From the NCBI RefSeq assembly GCF_023898315.1, contig NC_064622.1:178518178-178582177 (forward strand): a DNA stretch of 64,000 bases, read 5' to 3'. The first letter of the stretch is position 1; each line of letters begins with the position of its first letter. The stretch comes from Schistocerca nitens. Its lineage: Eukaryota > Arthropoda > Insecta > Orthoptera > Acrididae. This document shows positions 1 to 11,528 of this stretch, piece after piece. The position numbers and the translations under genes are program-made. Under the pieces are notes generated by a model. The model was given only the letters and a program-made list of their open reading frames with translations, searched no databases and had not been told where the DNA came from.

Positions 1-1239
1 CATGCTTTTTGCAAACCCAGAATCTACTCTGTAGGAATCAACATGGTTTCCGGAAACAGCGATCGTGTGAGACCCAACTCGCTTTATTTGTTCATGAGAC
101 CCAGAAAATATTAGATACAGGCTCCCAGGTAGATGCTATTTTTCTTGACTTCCGGAAGGCGTTCGATACAGTTCCGCACTGTCGCCTGATAAACAAAGTA
201 AGAGCCTATGGAATATCAGACCAGCTGTGTGGCTGGATTGGAGAGTTTTTAGCAAACAGAACACAGCATGTTGTTATCAATGGAGAGACGTCTACAGACG
301 TTAAAGTAACCTCTGGCGTGCCACAGGGGAGTGTTATGGGACCATTGCTTTTCACAATATATATAAATGACCTAGTAGATAGTGTCGGAAGTTCCATGCG
401 GCTTTTCGCGGATGCTGCTGTAGTATACAGAGAAGTTGCAGCATTAGAAAATTGTAGCGAAATGCAGGAAGATCTGCAGTGGATAGGCACTTGGTGCAGG
501 GAGTGGCAACTGTCCCTTAACATAGACAAATGTAATGTATTGCGAATACATAGAAAGAAGGATCCTTTATTGTATGATTATATGATAGCAGAACAAACAC
601 TGGTAGCAGTTACTTCTGTAAAATATCTGGGAGTACGCGTGTGGAACGATTTGAAGTGGAATGATCATATAAAATTAATTGTTGGTAAGGCGGGTACCAG
701 GTTGAGATTCATTGGGAGAGTGCTTAGAAAATGTAGTCCATCAACAAAGGAGGTGGCTTACAAAACACTCGTTCGACCTATACTTGAGTATTGCTCATCA
801 GTGTGGGATCCGTACCAGATCGGGTTGACGGAGGAGATAGAGAAGATCCAAAGAAGAGCGGCGCGTTTCGTCACAGGGTTATTTGGTAACCGTGATAGCG
901 TTACGGAGATGTTTAATAAACTCAAGTGGCAGACTCTGCAAGAGAGGCGCTCTGCATCGCGGTGTAGCTTGCTCGCCAGGTTTCGAGAGGGTGCGTTTCT
1001 GGATGAGGTATCGAATATATTGCTTCCCCCTACTTATACCTCCCGAGGAGATCACGAATGTAAAATTAGAGAGATTAGAGCGCGCACGGAGGCTTTCAGA
1101 CAGTCGTTCTTCCCGCGAACCATAAGCGACTGGAACAGGAAAGGGAGGCAATGACAGTGGCACGTAAAGTGCCCTCCGCCACACACTGTTGGGTGGCTTG
1201 CGGAGTATAAATGTAGATGTAAATGTAGATGTAGATGGC
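1..1239 (+). mobile_element. Jockey-like non-LTR retrotransposon, 3' part (family A)
   Basis: The 3' portion of a LINE that runs in from beyond position 1. It holds most of the reverse transcriptase ORF and a short 3' UTR. The UTR ends in a simple tail of repeated ATGTAG/ATGTAA units (about 1208-1237), as non-LTR elements often do. A second copy in the opposite orientation abuts this tail, so the two are tail to tail. Assignment to the Jockey/CR1 group is from the RT motifs and the missing RNase H domain, not from a tree. Confidence 0.85.
3..1154 (+). pseudogene. Reverse transcriptase ORF of Jockey-like LINE, active site lost
   Basis: The frame is open from position 3, so the true start is outside the window. 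It encodes a non-LTR reverse transcriptase that would copy the element's RNA at a nicked target. Visible blocks, numbered from the codon at position 9: the fingers motif HGFRK near residue 12, palm motif A FLDFRKAFD at 45-53, the GVPQGSVMGPLL block at 103-114, and the catalytic box at 133-136. That box reads FADA rather than FADD because codon 414-416 is GCT where GAT is expected. Downstream come thumb-type motifs (KYLGV, PILEYCSSVWDP, QRRAARFVTG) typical of Jockey/CR1-like elements. The stop at 1152-1154 is followed by the UTR. The ORF is long and otherwise clean, so the insertion is fairly young, but the missing second aspartate should make the enzyme inactive. Confidence 0.85.
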
Positions 1240-1725
1240 ATGTGGCAGCTCTAATTTTCTCATTGTGGCCATTTCGTAAAATATATGTAGTAGGAAGTAA
1301 TATGTTGTCCAACTCTTCTTGGAATGTACTCTCTCAGAATTCAACAGTAAACGACTACACAACGCACAATGCCTCTGTGGTAACCTCTGCTGCTCGAGTT
1401 TGTTGAGCTTCAATGGATCACTCTCGCTCTTTCTACATGCCCCTGTGATGAAACACTTTGCCCTTTGTTGGATCTTCTCTATCTCTTCTATTACTTCTAC
1501 CTGTTCAGGGTCCCAGAGTGATGAGCAATACTCAAGAATCGGTTGAACAAACATTTTGTAAGCCATTTCTTTTGTGGATGAGTTACATTGCCTTGGTATT
1601 CTTTCTATGAATCTCAGTCTAGCATATGCTTTTTCTACTTTTCCTACTACTTTTTTTATTTGGTCATTCCATTTAACATTTCTCTGGATGGTTACTCCTA
1701 GGTTCAATGTTAGGTTCAAAACACA
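1240..1725 (-). mobile_element. Jockey-like LINE 3' fragment, antisense copy
   Basis: The minus strand encodes the C-terminal part of the same class of RT ORF as at 3-1154: VKWNDQIKKVVGKVEKAYARL, then ILEYCSSLWDP, then IEKIQQRAKCFITG. It is a divergent copy, 5'-truncated at about 1725. The reading frame runs on into the shared tail with the plus-strand copy, producing a meaningless (YI)n stretch. It is too diverged from the first copy to be a recent local duplication. Confidence 0.75.
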
Positions 1726-1989
1726 AATTCACTGAGATTTTACAAAATTCCTGAAATTCTTTGAGATTTCCCCAATTTTTCCACGTGAAATTTAATTCCC
1801 CAACAATTCCAGAAGAATCGCCACCCCACTATTACATTTTCTTGGGGTACCCCTGAAATTACCTTCACATCTGTCAATTTTGTTCCACCTGCTCAGTAGC
1901 ACGTATTGGGATGCAATACAGCAGCAATTCTGCATGGTATGGATTTGGCAAGATTTCTGAAGGTACAATATTACTTGAGATCTACACAC
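1726..1989. other. Unassigned spacer
   Basis: AT-rich DNA between the Jockey-like fragment and the Tc1-like relic. No ORF with recognisable content is seen. It may be more of the Tc1-like element's flank. Confidence 0.4.
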
Positions 1990-2700
1990 AGGTCACGAAA
2001 ATCCTTTAAATTACAAACTGGTGGTTTGTGAGCGTGGAGATTATGACCAATAGCATCCTACGGGTGTTCTGTCAGGATCATCTCAGACAAATTTGATGCT
2101 GAAGACATCAACACGAGTTCACTATAGTGCTCATCAAACCAATGTAACATGATTCCGTGCTAGTGACATGGACAATTATCTATCACCAATGGGAAAGATA
2201 TCAAGTGTGAAGAGATGCAGATGGTCCAGAATAATGTTCACATAGTCTGCAGCTGTCACAGTGCTTTCAGTTACTACTACATGTCCCATAGAAGACCAGG
2301 TGAATGCCCCCCATATCATAATACTGTCCCCACTGGCCTGCATCTATAGCCCAGTACTTGTTTTGTGCAGCTGTTCACTGGGATGACAACGCATCTGGAC
2401 ACAATTATCAACCATTTGTAACAAAGAATGTGATCCATCAGACCAGGTGACATTTCCACTTGTCTACAGTCCAATCTTGATGATCTCGTGACTGCAATCA
2501 TAACTGAGTATGTCATCGGGTGAGCATGACAATACGTACAGGGTGCCTGTTGGGGTGTCCATGTTCCACAATGTGCACTGAACCGTGTGTTCAGAAACAT
2601 TTGTGCCTGCAGCAACATTTTACTCTGTCATCAGGTCCACCATATACCACCACTTGTCCTGCTTTACAGAGAGGGCAAACTCCTCGTTCCTCATTCTGTG
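1990..2700 (-). pseudogene. Tc1/mariner-like transposase relic
   Basis: Read on the minus strand with frameshifts, this resembles the DDE half of a Tc1-like transposase. In order there is a QDWTVDKWK-like segment followed by degraded SDE(S)HF, a VRRHPSEQLHK-like stretch, a GGSIMIWGAF-like block (where Tc1 proteins have GG(S)VMVWG), ESTVTAADYVNIILDHL, and near 2050-2110 a degraded remnant of the region that carries NSPDLNPIE and WD in the family. Many stops and shifts show it is long dead. No terminal inverted repeat was identified, so the element limits are approximate. Function in the family is cut-and-paste transposition at TA. Confidence 0.6.
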
Positions 2701-2749
2701 AGGAGACATAGGTGGCCAATACCTTGCTGCCTACTCTACATCACATGTA

Positions 2750-4229
2750 CCGTATTTACTCGAATCTAAGCCGCACTTTTTTTCCGGTTTTTGTAATCCA
2801 AGAAACCGCCTGCGGCTTAGAATCCCAAGTGCAAAGTAAGCGGAAGTTCTGAAAAATGTTGGTAGGTGCCGCCACAACTAACTTCTGTCGTCGAATACAT
2901 GTAGCGCTACGCAGGCACAAAGACAAATACTGGCACCAAAACCTCTGCGTCAGTAAATAAATAAAAAAAAGGTGGAAGACGAGTTTTTTTTTCTCCGCCC
3001 CGAGTTTCGACCACTGCATTTTCATATCTTATCGAACGAAGTAAATACAAATTCCGTATTGTTCCTCTTCGAACGTAGCAGCATTTCAATGTACTACGAA
3101 AATCCGACTGGCAAGACTGTTTGGGATATTTGTCAATATGGCCAACTCTACTTTCTGAATTTTTTCCTAACTGTGAGAAGAAATGGTTGCTAATAGGAAC
3201 TTTTATGAATTGTGAATCACATGCAGTATTCTCTTCACCATAAGAATAATACGAATATAAACATTTTGCCATGTATTCTTTCGTGTTTGCTGCTATCTCA
3301 TTTAAATCCTGTCCGCCTAATCAACTACGAAACTAGAGTGAGACAACAGCAGACGCGGAAGAATATACATACCATGTTATGTTTATATCCGTATTATTCT
3401 TATGCCTAATAGTGATACAGTCAGAAATGAAGCACGGCAATTGACTAGATTTTTAAATCTGAGATGACTCTAATTTCTTTGCATAATGTAATGTACTAAA
3501 GAGGCATCTGCAAAGATTTTCAAATGGAAAAAATTTTCACTAAATTCTCGTTCAGAACATCTTCTATCATACGCAGTCTATTATTTGGTTCTTGTTGATC
3601 ATTATCAAAGAAAGCAGCAGTATAAGTAGCAACAAATAGCTGTCTTTTGCCATTGTTTCGCTAATGAGACGATTCCTCTCTTTGTTTTTTTTAATTGTAT
3701 GCGGCGATAGCGTGCACAAAAGCAAGCCATGCCGCGAGCGGTGACAGGCCATAAACTCTCATTTTCAGAATGTGACAAACAGTGCATGACACAGCACAGT
3801 AATGCATTTTCAGCTTTGAGTGACGGAAACACCTATAACAAAGAGAACTGCACTTGTCAGATCCAAGAAAAATAAGCAATCAATTCAAACCAGATGAAGC
3901 ACGTGAAAAAGGAAGGGTACCCGTATAAATACGGACGGAGCGCCTGACGCATAACAACGGCTACCTGGTAAAGCTTAACTGCTAAGCTTACGACTCGAAC
4001 CAAACTACTACAGCTGTATCATCATTCGTTCAACCTAAATTGTGTCTCATATTACAATGGACCAACTTTGTTTCGATTTGGAAGTGCGGCTTAAAACTTT
4101 TCTCTCCCCTTGAATTTCGAGTCTCAGATTTCAGGTGCGGCTTAGATTCGGGAAATTTTTTTTTCCTCGATTTCGAGTCTCATTTTTCAGGTGCGGCTTA
4201 GATTTGAGTGTGGCTTAAATTCGAGTAAA
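2750..4229 (+). mobile_element. Non-autonomous TA-target DNA transposon, copy 1
   Basis: The left end starts CCGTATTTACTCGAATCTAA directly after TA (2748-2749). The right end is the inverted counterpart ...TTCGAGTAAA before TA (4230-4231), with the last few bases lost. The flanking DNA joins cleanly across the TA into the Jockey-like LINE. TA duplication and terminal inverted repeats place it in the Tc1/mariner superfamily in the broad sense. No transposase ORF is visible. It carries the internal palindrome seen in the sister copies, and a repeated end motif (GTGCGGCTTAGATT at about 4190 and again before it). Confidence 0.8.
3239..3404. repeat. Internal imperfect palindrome in TA-target transposon
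   Basis: The outermost 25 bp (3239-3263) are nearly the reverse complement of 3380-3404, and inner arms continue the symmetry for about 62 bp each side of a loop of about 40 bp. The same structure sits in copy 2 (about 4840-4995) and copy 3 (about 28697-28863), so it belongs to the element. Confidence 0.75.
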
Positions 4230-4598
4230 TACTCTGCAAACCACCATGAAGTGCATGGCGTAGGATGTGTCCCATTGTACCAGTTATTAGGGTTTCTTCC
4301 CATACCATTCACGTATGAAGCATGGGAAGAACGATTGTCTGGATGCCGCCGTGCTTGCCATAATTATTCTAATCTTGTCCTCATGATCCCTATGTGAGCG
4401 ATTTATAGGGGGCTGCAGCAGATTCCTAGAGTCATTATTTAAAGCCGGTTCTTGAAACTTCTTGTAGAATTTCTTGGGATAGAGTACATCTGAGGCTGTC
4501 AGTTCAGTGTCTTCAATATCTCTCAGACACTCTCCGACAGATCAAACAAACCTGTGACTATTCGTGCTGCCCTTCCCTGTAGACATTCAATCCCATTA

Positions 4599-5744
4599 CC
4601 ATATTTACTCGAATCTAAGCCGCACTTTTTTTCCGGTTTTTGTAATCCAAAAAACCGTCCGCTGCTTAGAATCGAGTGCAAAGTAAGCGGAAGTTCTGAA
4701 AAATGTTGGTAGGTGCCGCCACAACTAACTTCTGCCATCAAATATATGTAGCACTACACAGGTATGGTTTGCAGGCACAAAGATAAATACTGGCACCAAA
4801 ACCTATGCGTCAGTAAATAAATTAAAAGAAAGGTAGAAGAATGTAAACATTATACCATGTATTCTTTCGTGTTTGCTGCTATCTCATTTAAATCCTGTCT
4901 GCCTAATAAACTACGAAACTAGAGTGAGACAACAGCAAACGCGGAAGAATATACATATCGTGTCATGTTTATATTCGTATTATTCTTATGCTGAATACTG
5001 ATATAGTCAGAAATGAAGCACGGCAACTGACTAGATTTTTAAATCTAAGATGACTCTAATTTCTTTGCAGAATGTAATGTACTAAAGAGGCGTCTGCCAA
5101 GATTTTCAAACTGAGAAAATTTTTCGCTAAAGTCTCGTTCAGAACATCTTCTATCATACGCAGCCTATTATTTGGTTCTTGTTGATCATTATCAAAGAAG
5201 GCAGCAGTGTAAGTAACAGCAAATATCAGTCTCTTGCCATTGTTTCGCTTATGAGACAATTCCTCTGTTTTTTAAGCCGCGGTAGCACGCAGCAAAGCAA
5301 ACCATGCCGCGAGCGGCGACATGTCGTAAACACTCATTATCGGAATGTGACGAACAATGCATGGCACAGTACAATAATGCATTTTCAGCTTAGAGTGACG
5401 TAAACCCCTATGACAAAGAGAATGGCACTTATCAGGTCAAAGCAAAATAAACAATCGATTCAAACCAGACGAAGCACGCAAAAAAGGAAGGGTACCCGTA
5501 TAAATACGGACGGAGCACCTGACACATAGCAATGGCTGTAGCTGTATCTTCATCCATTCGACCTCAATTGTGTTTCACGTTACAAGGGACCAACTTTGTT
5601 TTGATTTGGAGGGGCGGTCTAAAACTTTTCTCTCCCCTTGAACTTCGAGTCTCAAATTTCAGGAGCGGCTGAGATTCGGGAAATTTTTTTTCCTTGATTT
5701 CGAGTCTCATTTTTCTGGTGCGGCTTAGATTCGAGTAAATACGG
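4599..5744 (+). mobile_element. Non-autonomous TA-target DNA transposon, copy 2 (internally deleted)
   Basis: Starts CCATATTTACTCG after TA (4597-4598) and ends CGAGTAAATACGG before TA (5745-5746), so both inverted ends and the TA duplication are intact. Removing it and one TA restores a continuous Jockey-like sequence. It is 1146 bp against 1480 and 1492 bp for the other two copies. The missing part lies near 4835, where DNA present in copies 1 and 3 to the left of the palindrome is absent. Same orientation as copy 1. Confidence 0.85.
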
Positions 5745-5950
5745 TACTCCTACATGGTAAGGGTCACACACAGTTGAGCAATATTCTAGAACTGGCCACA
5801 CAAGTGATCTGTAAGCAATCCCCTTTGTAGACTGACTGCACTTCCCCAGTATTCTACAACTAACCGAAGTCTACCACCTTCTTTACCCACTACTGAGCCT
5901 ATGTGATCATTACATTTCACATACGTACAGAGTGTTACACCCAGATACTC

Positions 5951-6785
5951 ATGGTTTTTCTGTCTATCAACAACTTTTCAGAGGAGCTACCAACAACAGC
6001 AGGCAAACAACCACCCACCTTCACTATTTGCATCCTCAAGTGCTGGGCAGTAACAATCTGCTCTTTGTCAAATTTGCTTATGTCAGTGGATTCCCCAACC
6101 ATCCCCACATCTTACATAGAATGATTCTCCATTCGTCTATGTGCTGCTCATGTACTTCCCCTAGTGTATCACACACTGGCAGCATCAAGAGGTGGCATTC
6201 AGTCTTGCTTAGGGCTGTGGTGTTTTGGATTATCAGAGTATGTGGACAGAAGTAGCATTTGATTTAGCTGTCATGTCCACAAAGAAGTTACTACTGCTAC
6301 ATGCACAGCATGGCTCTCCATATGGTATGATATGAAAACATTAAGTTGAAACACAGCATTAGGCAGAGTAAAACTGTCTTTGGCTGTACAAACATAGAAT
6401 AACCAGGCTGGAAATCGACAAGACTTGTGGCATATCTGTATTTTCTGTCTTACTGAAATTAAAGTAAAACCTGAAATGTTTGAAATAGCAAAGTACAGCA
6501 TTGCACTGCAAAAGAAAAAGTAGCCAGTTTATATGTAAATGTGTATCTACACATATTTGCAGTGTACATGCACACGATTCCCCCATCTCAAAACAGATCC
6601 AATCCCAAAATGCCACAGTTGGCAAACAACACACACAATTTTAACTGTCTCAGCAGCCAACACATTTTTGACAGCACAAATTACAATGTAATTTGTCTGA
6701 AATTGGTTTTAGGCAAAGGCAATGTGAAACATGAAATAACTGAAATTATACTTTTAGCTGACACTTTGAAAGAAATTTTTCATAC
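5951..6785. other. No gene recognised
   Basis: The DNA downstream of NSRP1 exon 5 (minus strand) and left of it shows only short incoherent ORFs. The 5950-6260 part has higher GC content and may be another old repeat; it could not be named. No further NSRP1 exon was found here. Confidence 0.4.
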
Positions 6786-6983
6786 CTTCTGCAATGGCCT
6801 TATTACTGTTCTCCTTTGCCTTTACGTCACCTTCCTCATTGTATGAAGAGGGAGAAGGATCTGGTGGTTCTTCTTTAACTTTTACTACATTTGAATTGGA
6901 TGCTGGAGACTCACCAGTTGCCTGACGATATAAATGCCTGTAAAATCCACTGAGATCCTTCTGCTTGGAAACATCCATTATTG
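6786..6983 (-). CDS. NSRP1: NSRP1 homologue, coding exon 5 (last exon in window)
   Basis: Minus-strand exon with acceptor ...TATACAG at 6984-6990 and donor GAAG|GTATGA after 6786. It encodes the family's signature VSKQKDLSGFYRHLYRQ, which matches human DVTKQKDLSGFYRHLLNQ, then an acidic/proline stretch (VKVKEEPPDPSP) and the start of a lysine-rich region. NSRP1 is a nuclear speckle protein that binds splicing factors such as SRSF1 and SRSF2 and modulates alternative splicing. The exon enters with 2 bases that complete the codon begun by exon 4, giving LEAIMDV against human LEACLDV, and leaves in phase 1. The ORF would read on to a stop 33 bp past the donor, but family proteins are much longer (RS- and K/E-rich tail), so splicing out to an exon left of position 1 is preferred. 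Confidence 0.9.
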
Positions 6984-9052
6984 CTGTATAAAAAAAAAAA
7001 AAAAAAGCACATATAAATATTTCCGCTGATGGAAACTGAAATTAAATAAACAAAGTTATATCACGGGCATATTCTGCATGATTTCTTAAACAGAAATGAA
7101 ATTAAAGTACAAATTTCCGTTTCAAAATAGGAGAACATTCTTTTATATCAGCACAACGCAAATTCAGAGAGAATAGACAAAAATGGCATAGCAATACCAA
7201 TATCAGAAACTTAATAATCACAGCAGGATTTCTGATGAAAGGAGAGTCATCTGTATCTTAAAAATAAATTAGTATGAGCACAAAGTATTCACTCTTTGGT
7301 TACTCTACTGTTTATCATGCACACTCTGACCAAAATTTTATTTCTTGCAGTTTTATTCCTTTGAATATATCACCAAATTATTTTTCAAATCATGTATCAA
7401 GATTATTCAGAAAGTTTTAAGAAAGAAATGGACTCTGTCGTAATAAAAACTTAAACAACCATCATCTCAATACACAGGTGATTTTCTAATAGTATGAGTT
7501 GGCGTATACTCTCAAATTATTTAGTGGAAGTTCAACATTGTTGGTAATTGTATCCACAGGTGCTTCCTAGATCTGCCTTTCTTGAAACTGTCCACGAATG
7601 ACATATTTTTGTAACAGAAGGAAATGGCACTGGGCCAGGTCTGAGCAAGGAGGTGTATTAAAAAGTTTATGGGTTCTGAAAGGCGCAGCTCATGCTTTCC
7701 ATACTGGGTAAGGCTGCAAGATTTACTGATCTGTACTATGGTGTCAGGGATCTCTAAAAAGTTTACAAACTGTTATCTCCTTTCCTTTTCATAAACAAAT
7801 GCTAAATAGCACCAAAAGTTAATTCCAATATAAAGTCTTAAGGTACCATTTTTTGACACTGACGTCACATTTCCTGACACTTTATCACAACAAGCATTAC
7901 TAAAATGAAGCATTTTGTAGAGATCTTGAATGTGGTATATGTTAGCATTGTTGCGGGCTGACTATTTCTCATGTTTCAAACCATGAACTTAAGATATTTA
8001 ATGTTTTTCATGTGTGTTCAGTCCATCCCATTTATGAGTTCACACAATGAAATGGTACTGTTACAGGACATCACAGGTGCTATGCTATGATTGGCTGACA
8101 GATGCAAAGAAACAGCCCCATCTTGATTTTTAAGTATTTGCAAGTAAACATACCATTGTACAATGCTCTGTTGAAATTACCAATATGCCTTTGCCTGGAT
8201 TTACACAGATTTTGTTCTTGATTAGTGTTTTGATGCAGTAAGTTCCATCATTTACACCATAAGCTCATGTTCCAAATTTTTGCTAATAAACTGCATAATG
8301 AATTGATATTGTGCTACAGTCAGACTAGTAGTGTGCAACAGTTATTCACAAGAAAATAAGACACACACTAACTGAGGTGCAATATACTCACAAAAAGAGA
8401 CTTGCTAACAAAACACTACCTCCCAAATGCTGTCAGCAAGCAAGGAAATTCTTAGTAACTAAAGGTAATGGGACATGTTTCACGTGCTTATTTTTTCCTT
8501 GTTCATAAACCCTTGCTTAAGTGGTGCCACATATGTTATGGTATTCTAATGCATTCTATGAGACATTTACAAAATTAAAACACCTATCTTCAAAACTATC
8601 AAAATGCATCAAAGCATAATAGAAATATACATAGAGAGGGTGATTCAATAGCAAAGGTGCAGCTGCTCTGCTGATTCCCTTTTACTGCGCAGGCATCAGA
8701 ATAGGAAAATCATATTGAAGTTGATTGGACAGCCTTAGAACTGAACAATGAGCTTACAATAGCCCATAAGAGCAGTATTGTGCAGAAACCAGGTCCCCCT
8801 ATGTCTCCTACATGGAGCTAACCAGCATTTCAAGTCACAGCCTTATTACTGACTACCACCTCAATATCAACAGTTCCAAAAAAGTTCAAGTGTTCTTATG
8901 TGAATCCATGTGGGGAATAACTGAAAAGCATCCTGATAATTTAAATTCTGTAGGCTTAATCCATTATTGTGAAATATATTTTAATATACCTTCTGAGGCT
9001 GCTCCATTTCAGAGCATTAAACTATAAACAGTACCTGGATTTGGGATACATT
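6984..9052. other. NSRP1 intron 4, left part: nothing recognised
   Basis: AT-rich intron DNA. A run of A at about 6991-7006 lies just inside the acceptor; on the transcribed strand it is the poly-T pyrimidine tract. No transposon protein or structured repeat was recognised before the RTE insertion. Confidence 0.5.
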
Positions 9053-9062
9053 AGGTACCCTG

Positions 9063-11461
9063 GTAGGTGAATATGGATTGGGGCTAAGAAATGAAAGACG
9101 AAGCCGCCTGGTAGAATTATGCACAGAGCACAACTTAAACATAGCTAACACTTGGTTCAAGAATCATAAAAGAAGGCTGTATACATCGAAGAAGCCTGGA
9201 GATACTGACAGGTTTCAGATAGATTATATAATGGTAAGACAGAGATTTAGGAACCAGGTTTTAAATTGTAAGACATTTCCAGGGGCAGATGTGGACTCTG
9301 ACCACAATCTATTGGTTATGACCTGTAGATTAAAACTGAAGAAACTGCAAAAAGGTGGGAATTTAAGGAGATAGGACCTGGATAAACTGACTAAACCAGA
9401 GGTTGTACAGAGTTTCAGGGAGAGCATAATGGAACAATTGACAGGAATGGGGGAAAGAAATACAGTAGAAGAAGAATGGGTAGCTTTGAGGGATGAAGTA
9501 GTGAAGGCAGCAGAGGATCAAGTAGGTAAAAAGACGAGGCCTAGTAGAAATCCTTGGGTAACAGAAGAAATATTGAATTTAATTGATGAAAGCAAAAAAT
9601 ATAAAAATGCAGTAAATGAAGCAGGTAAAAAGGAATACAAACGTCTCAAAAATGATATTGACAGGAAGTGCAAAATGGCTAGGGGACAAATGTAAGGATG
9701 TAGAGGCTTATCTCACTAGCGGTAAGATAGATACTGCCTACAGGAAAATTAAAGAGACCTTTGGAGATAAGAGAACCACTTGCATGAATATCAAGAGCTC
9801 AGATGAAAACCCAGTTCTAAGCAAAGAAGGGAAAGAAGAAAGGTGGAAGGAGTATATAGATGGTCTATACAGGGGCGATGTTCTTGAGGACAATATTATG
9901 GAAGTGGAAGAGGATGTAGATGAAATGGGAGATACGATACTGCGTGATGAGTTTGACAGAGCACAGAAAGACCTGAGTCGAAACAAGGCCCCCGGAGTAG
10001 ACAACATTCCATTGGAACTACTGATGGACTTGGGAGAGCCAGTCCTGACAAAACTCTACCATCTGGTGAGCAAGATGTACGAGACAGGCGAAACACCCTC
10101 AGACTTCAAGAAGAATTTAATAATTCCAATCCCAAAGAAAGCAGGTGTTGACAGATGTGAAAATTACCGAACAATCAGTTTAATAAGTCACAGCTGCAAA
10201 AAACTAACGCGGATTCTTTACAGACGAATGGAAAAACTAGTAGAAGCCGAGCTCGGGGAAGATCAGTTTGGATTCCGTAAAAATGTTGGAACACGTGAGG
10301 CAATACTGACCCTACGACTTATCTTAGAAGCTAGATTAAGGAAGGGCAAACCTACATTTCTAGCATTTGTAGACTTACAGAAAGCTTTTGACAATGTTGA
10401 CTGGAATACTCTCTTTCAAATTCTGAAGGTGGCAGGGGTAAAATAGAGGGAGCGAAAGGCTATTTACAATTTGTACAGAAACCAGATGGCAGTTATAAGA
10501 GTCGAGGGAAATGAAAGGGAAGCAGTGGTTGGGAAGGGAGTGAGACAGGGTTGTAGTCTCTCCCCGATGTTATTCAATCTCTATATTGAGCAAGCAGTGA
10601 AGGAAACAAAAGAAAAGTTCGGAGTAGGTATTAAAATCCATGGAGAAGAAATAAAAACTTTGAGGTTCGCCGATGACATTGTAATTCTGTCAGAGACGGC
10701 AAAGGACTTGGAAGAGCAGTTGAACAGAATGGATAGTGTCTTGAAAGGAGGATATAAGATGAACATCAACATAAGGAAAACGAGGATAATGGAATGTAGT
10801 CGAATTAAGTCAAGTGATGCTGAGGGGATTAGATTAGAAAATGAGACACTTGAAGTAGTAAAGGAGTTTTGCTATTTGGGGAGCAAAATAACTGATGATG
10901 GTCGAAGTAGAGAGGATATAAAATGTAGACTGGCAATGGCAAGGAAATCGTTTCTGAAGAAGAGAAATTTGCTAACATCGAGTATAGATTTAAGTGTCAG
11001 GAAGTCATTTCTGAAAGTATTTGTATGGAGAGTAGCCATGTATGGAAGTGAAACATGGATGATAAATAGTTTGGACAAGAAGAGAATAGAAGCTTTTGAA
11101 ATGTGGTGCTACAGAAGAATGCTGACGATCAGATGGGTAGATCACATAACTAATGAGGAAGTATTGAGTAGGATTGGGGAGAAGAGAAGTTTGTGGCACA
11201 ACTTGACTAGAAGGGATCGGCTGGTAGGACATGTTCTGAGGCATAAAGGGATCACCAATTTAGTATTGGAGGGCAGCGTGGAGGGTAAAAATCGTAGAGG
11301 GAGACCAAGAGATGAATACACTAAGCAGATTCAGAAGGATGTAGGTTGCAATAGGTACTGGGGGATGAAGAAGCTTGCACAGGATAGAGTAGCATGGAGA
11401 GCTGCATCAAACCAGTCTCAGGACTGAAGACCACAACAACAACAACAGCAACAACAACAAC
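9063..11461 (+). mobile_element. RTE-clade LINE, copy 1, 5'-truncated, with TSD
   Basis: A non-LTR element inserted in NSRP1 intron 4 antisense to the gene. It is flanked by a perfect 10-bp duplication AGGTACCCTG (9053-9062 and 11462-11471) and ends in a (CAA)n tail from about 11432. It starts part-way through the endonuclease domain, so it was 5'-truncated on insertion. Its coding sequence is described separately. A 56-bp stub of the same 3' end is at 31159-31214 and a larger copy at 20650. Confidence 0.92.
9066..11427 (+). pseudogene. RTE endonuclease/reverse transcriptase ORF, broken
   Basis: Decayed ORF of an APE-type endonuclease plus reverse transcriptase. The endonuclease C-terminal part is at 9078-9374 (DRFQIDYIMV, then DSDHNLLVM with the catalytic SDH). 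A stop at 9372-9374 and a frameshift between about 9660 and 9695 separate it from the linker and RT. RT motifs: NKAPGVDNIPLELL, FVDLQKAFDNVDW, GVRQGCSLSPMLFNLYIE and an intact FADD box at 10666-10677. An in-frame TAG at 10444-10446 breaks the RT; the sister copy at 20718 has TAC there, so it is a point mutation. The C-terminus has GRPRDEYTKQIQKD, typical of RTE, and ends at 11427. RTE endonucleases are often mislabelled craniofacial development protein 2. Confidence 0.9.
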
Positions 11462-11528
11462 AGGTACCCTGTAAGCACGTGCATGCACACTTGGCTGCAC
11501 CTTCACGTTTTTGTGGAGTGTGATTGTA

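Larger units (their letters stand above)
2735..5950 (-). mobile_element. Jockey-like LINE (family B), copy 1, split by two TA-target transposons
   Basis: The 3' end lies at the left (tail and 3' terminal sequence at about 2735-2749 and 4230-4300). The body runs rightward through 4230-4598 and resumes at 5745-5950. The minus strand of 4523-4600 still encodes RAARIVTGLF, the C-terminal RT-ORF motif of this family. The same unit recurs in the same orientation at 30756-31930, 56820-59580 and 62795-64000. Two TA-target elements (2750-4229 and 4599-5744) interrupt it, so it predates them. It is 5'-truncated near 5950. Confidence 0.75.

Noticed and set aside
2040-3000. C-terminal exons of NSRP1
   Set aside because: No Arg/Ser- or Lys/Glu-rich frame and no RYLAR-like end was found between 1 and 6785; the candidate region is a Tc1-like relic.
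6753-6785. Stop codon TAA at 6754-6756 as the true end of NSRP1
   Set aside because: A consensus donor (GAAG|GTATGA) precedes it, and the family continues far beyond this point with an RS/KE-rich tail; intron retention would be needed to use this stop.
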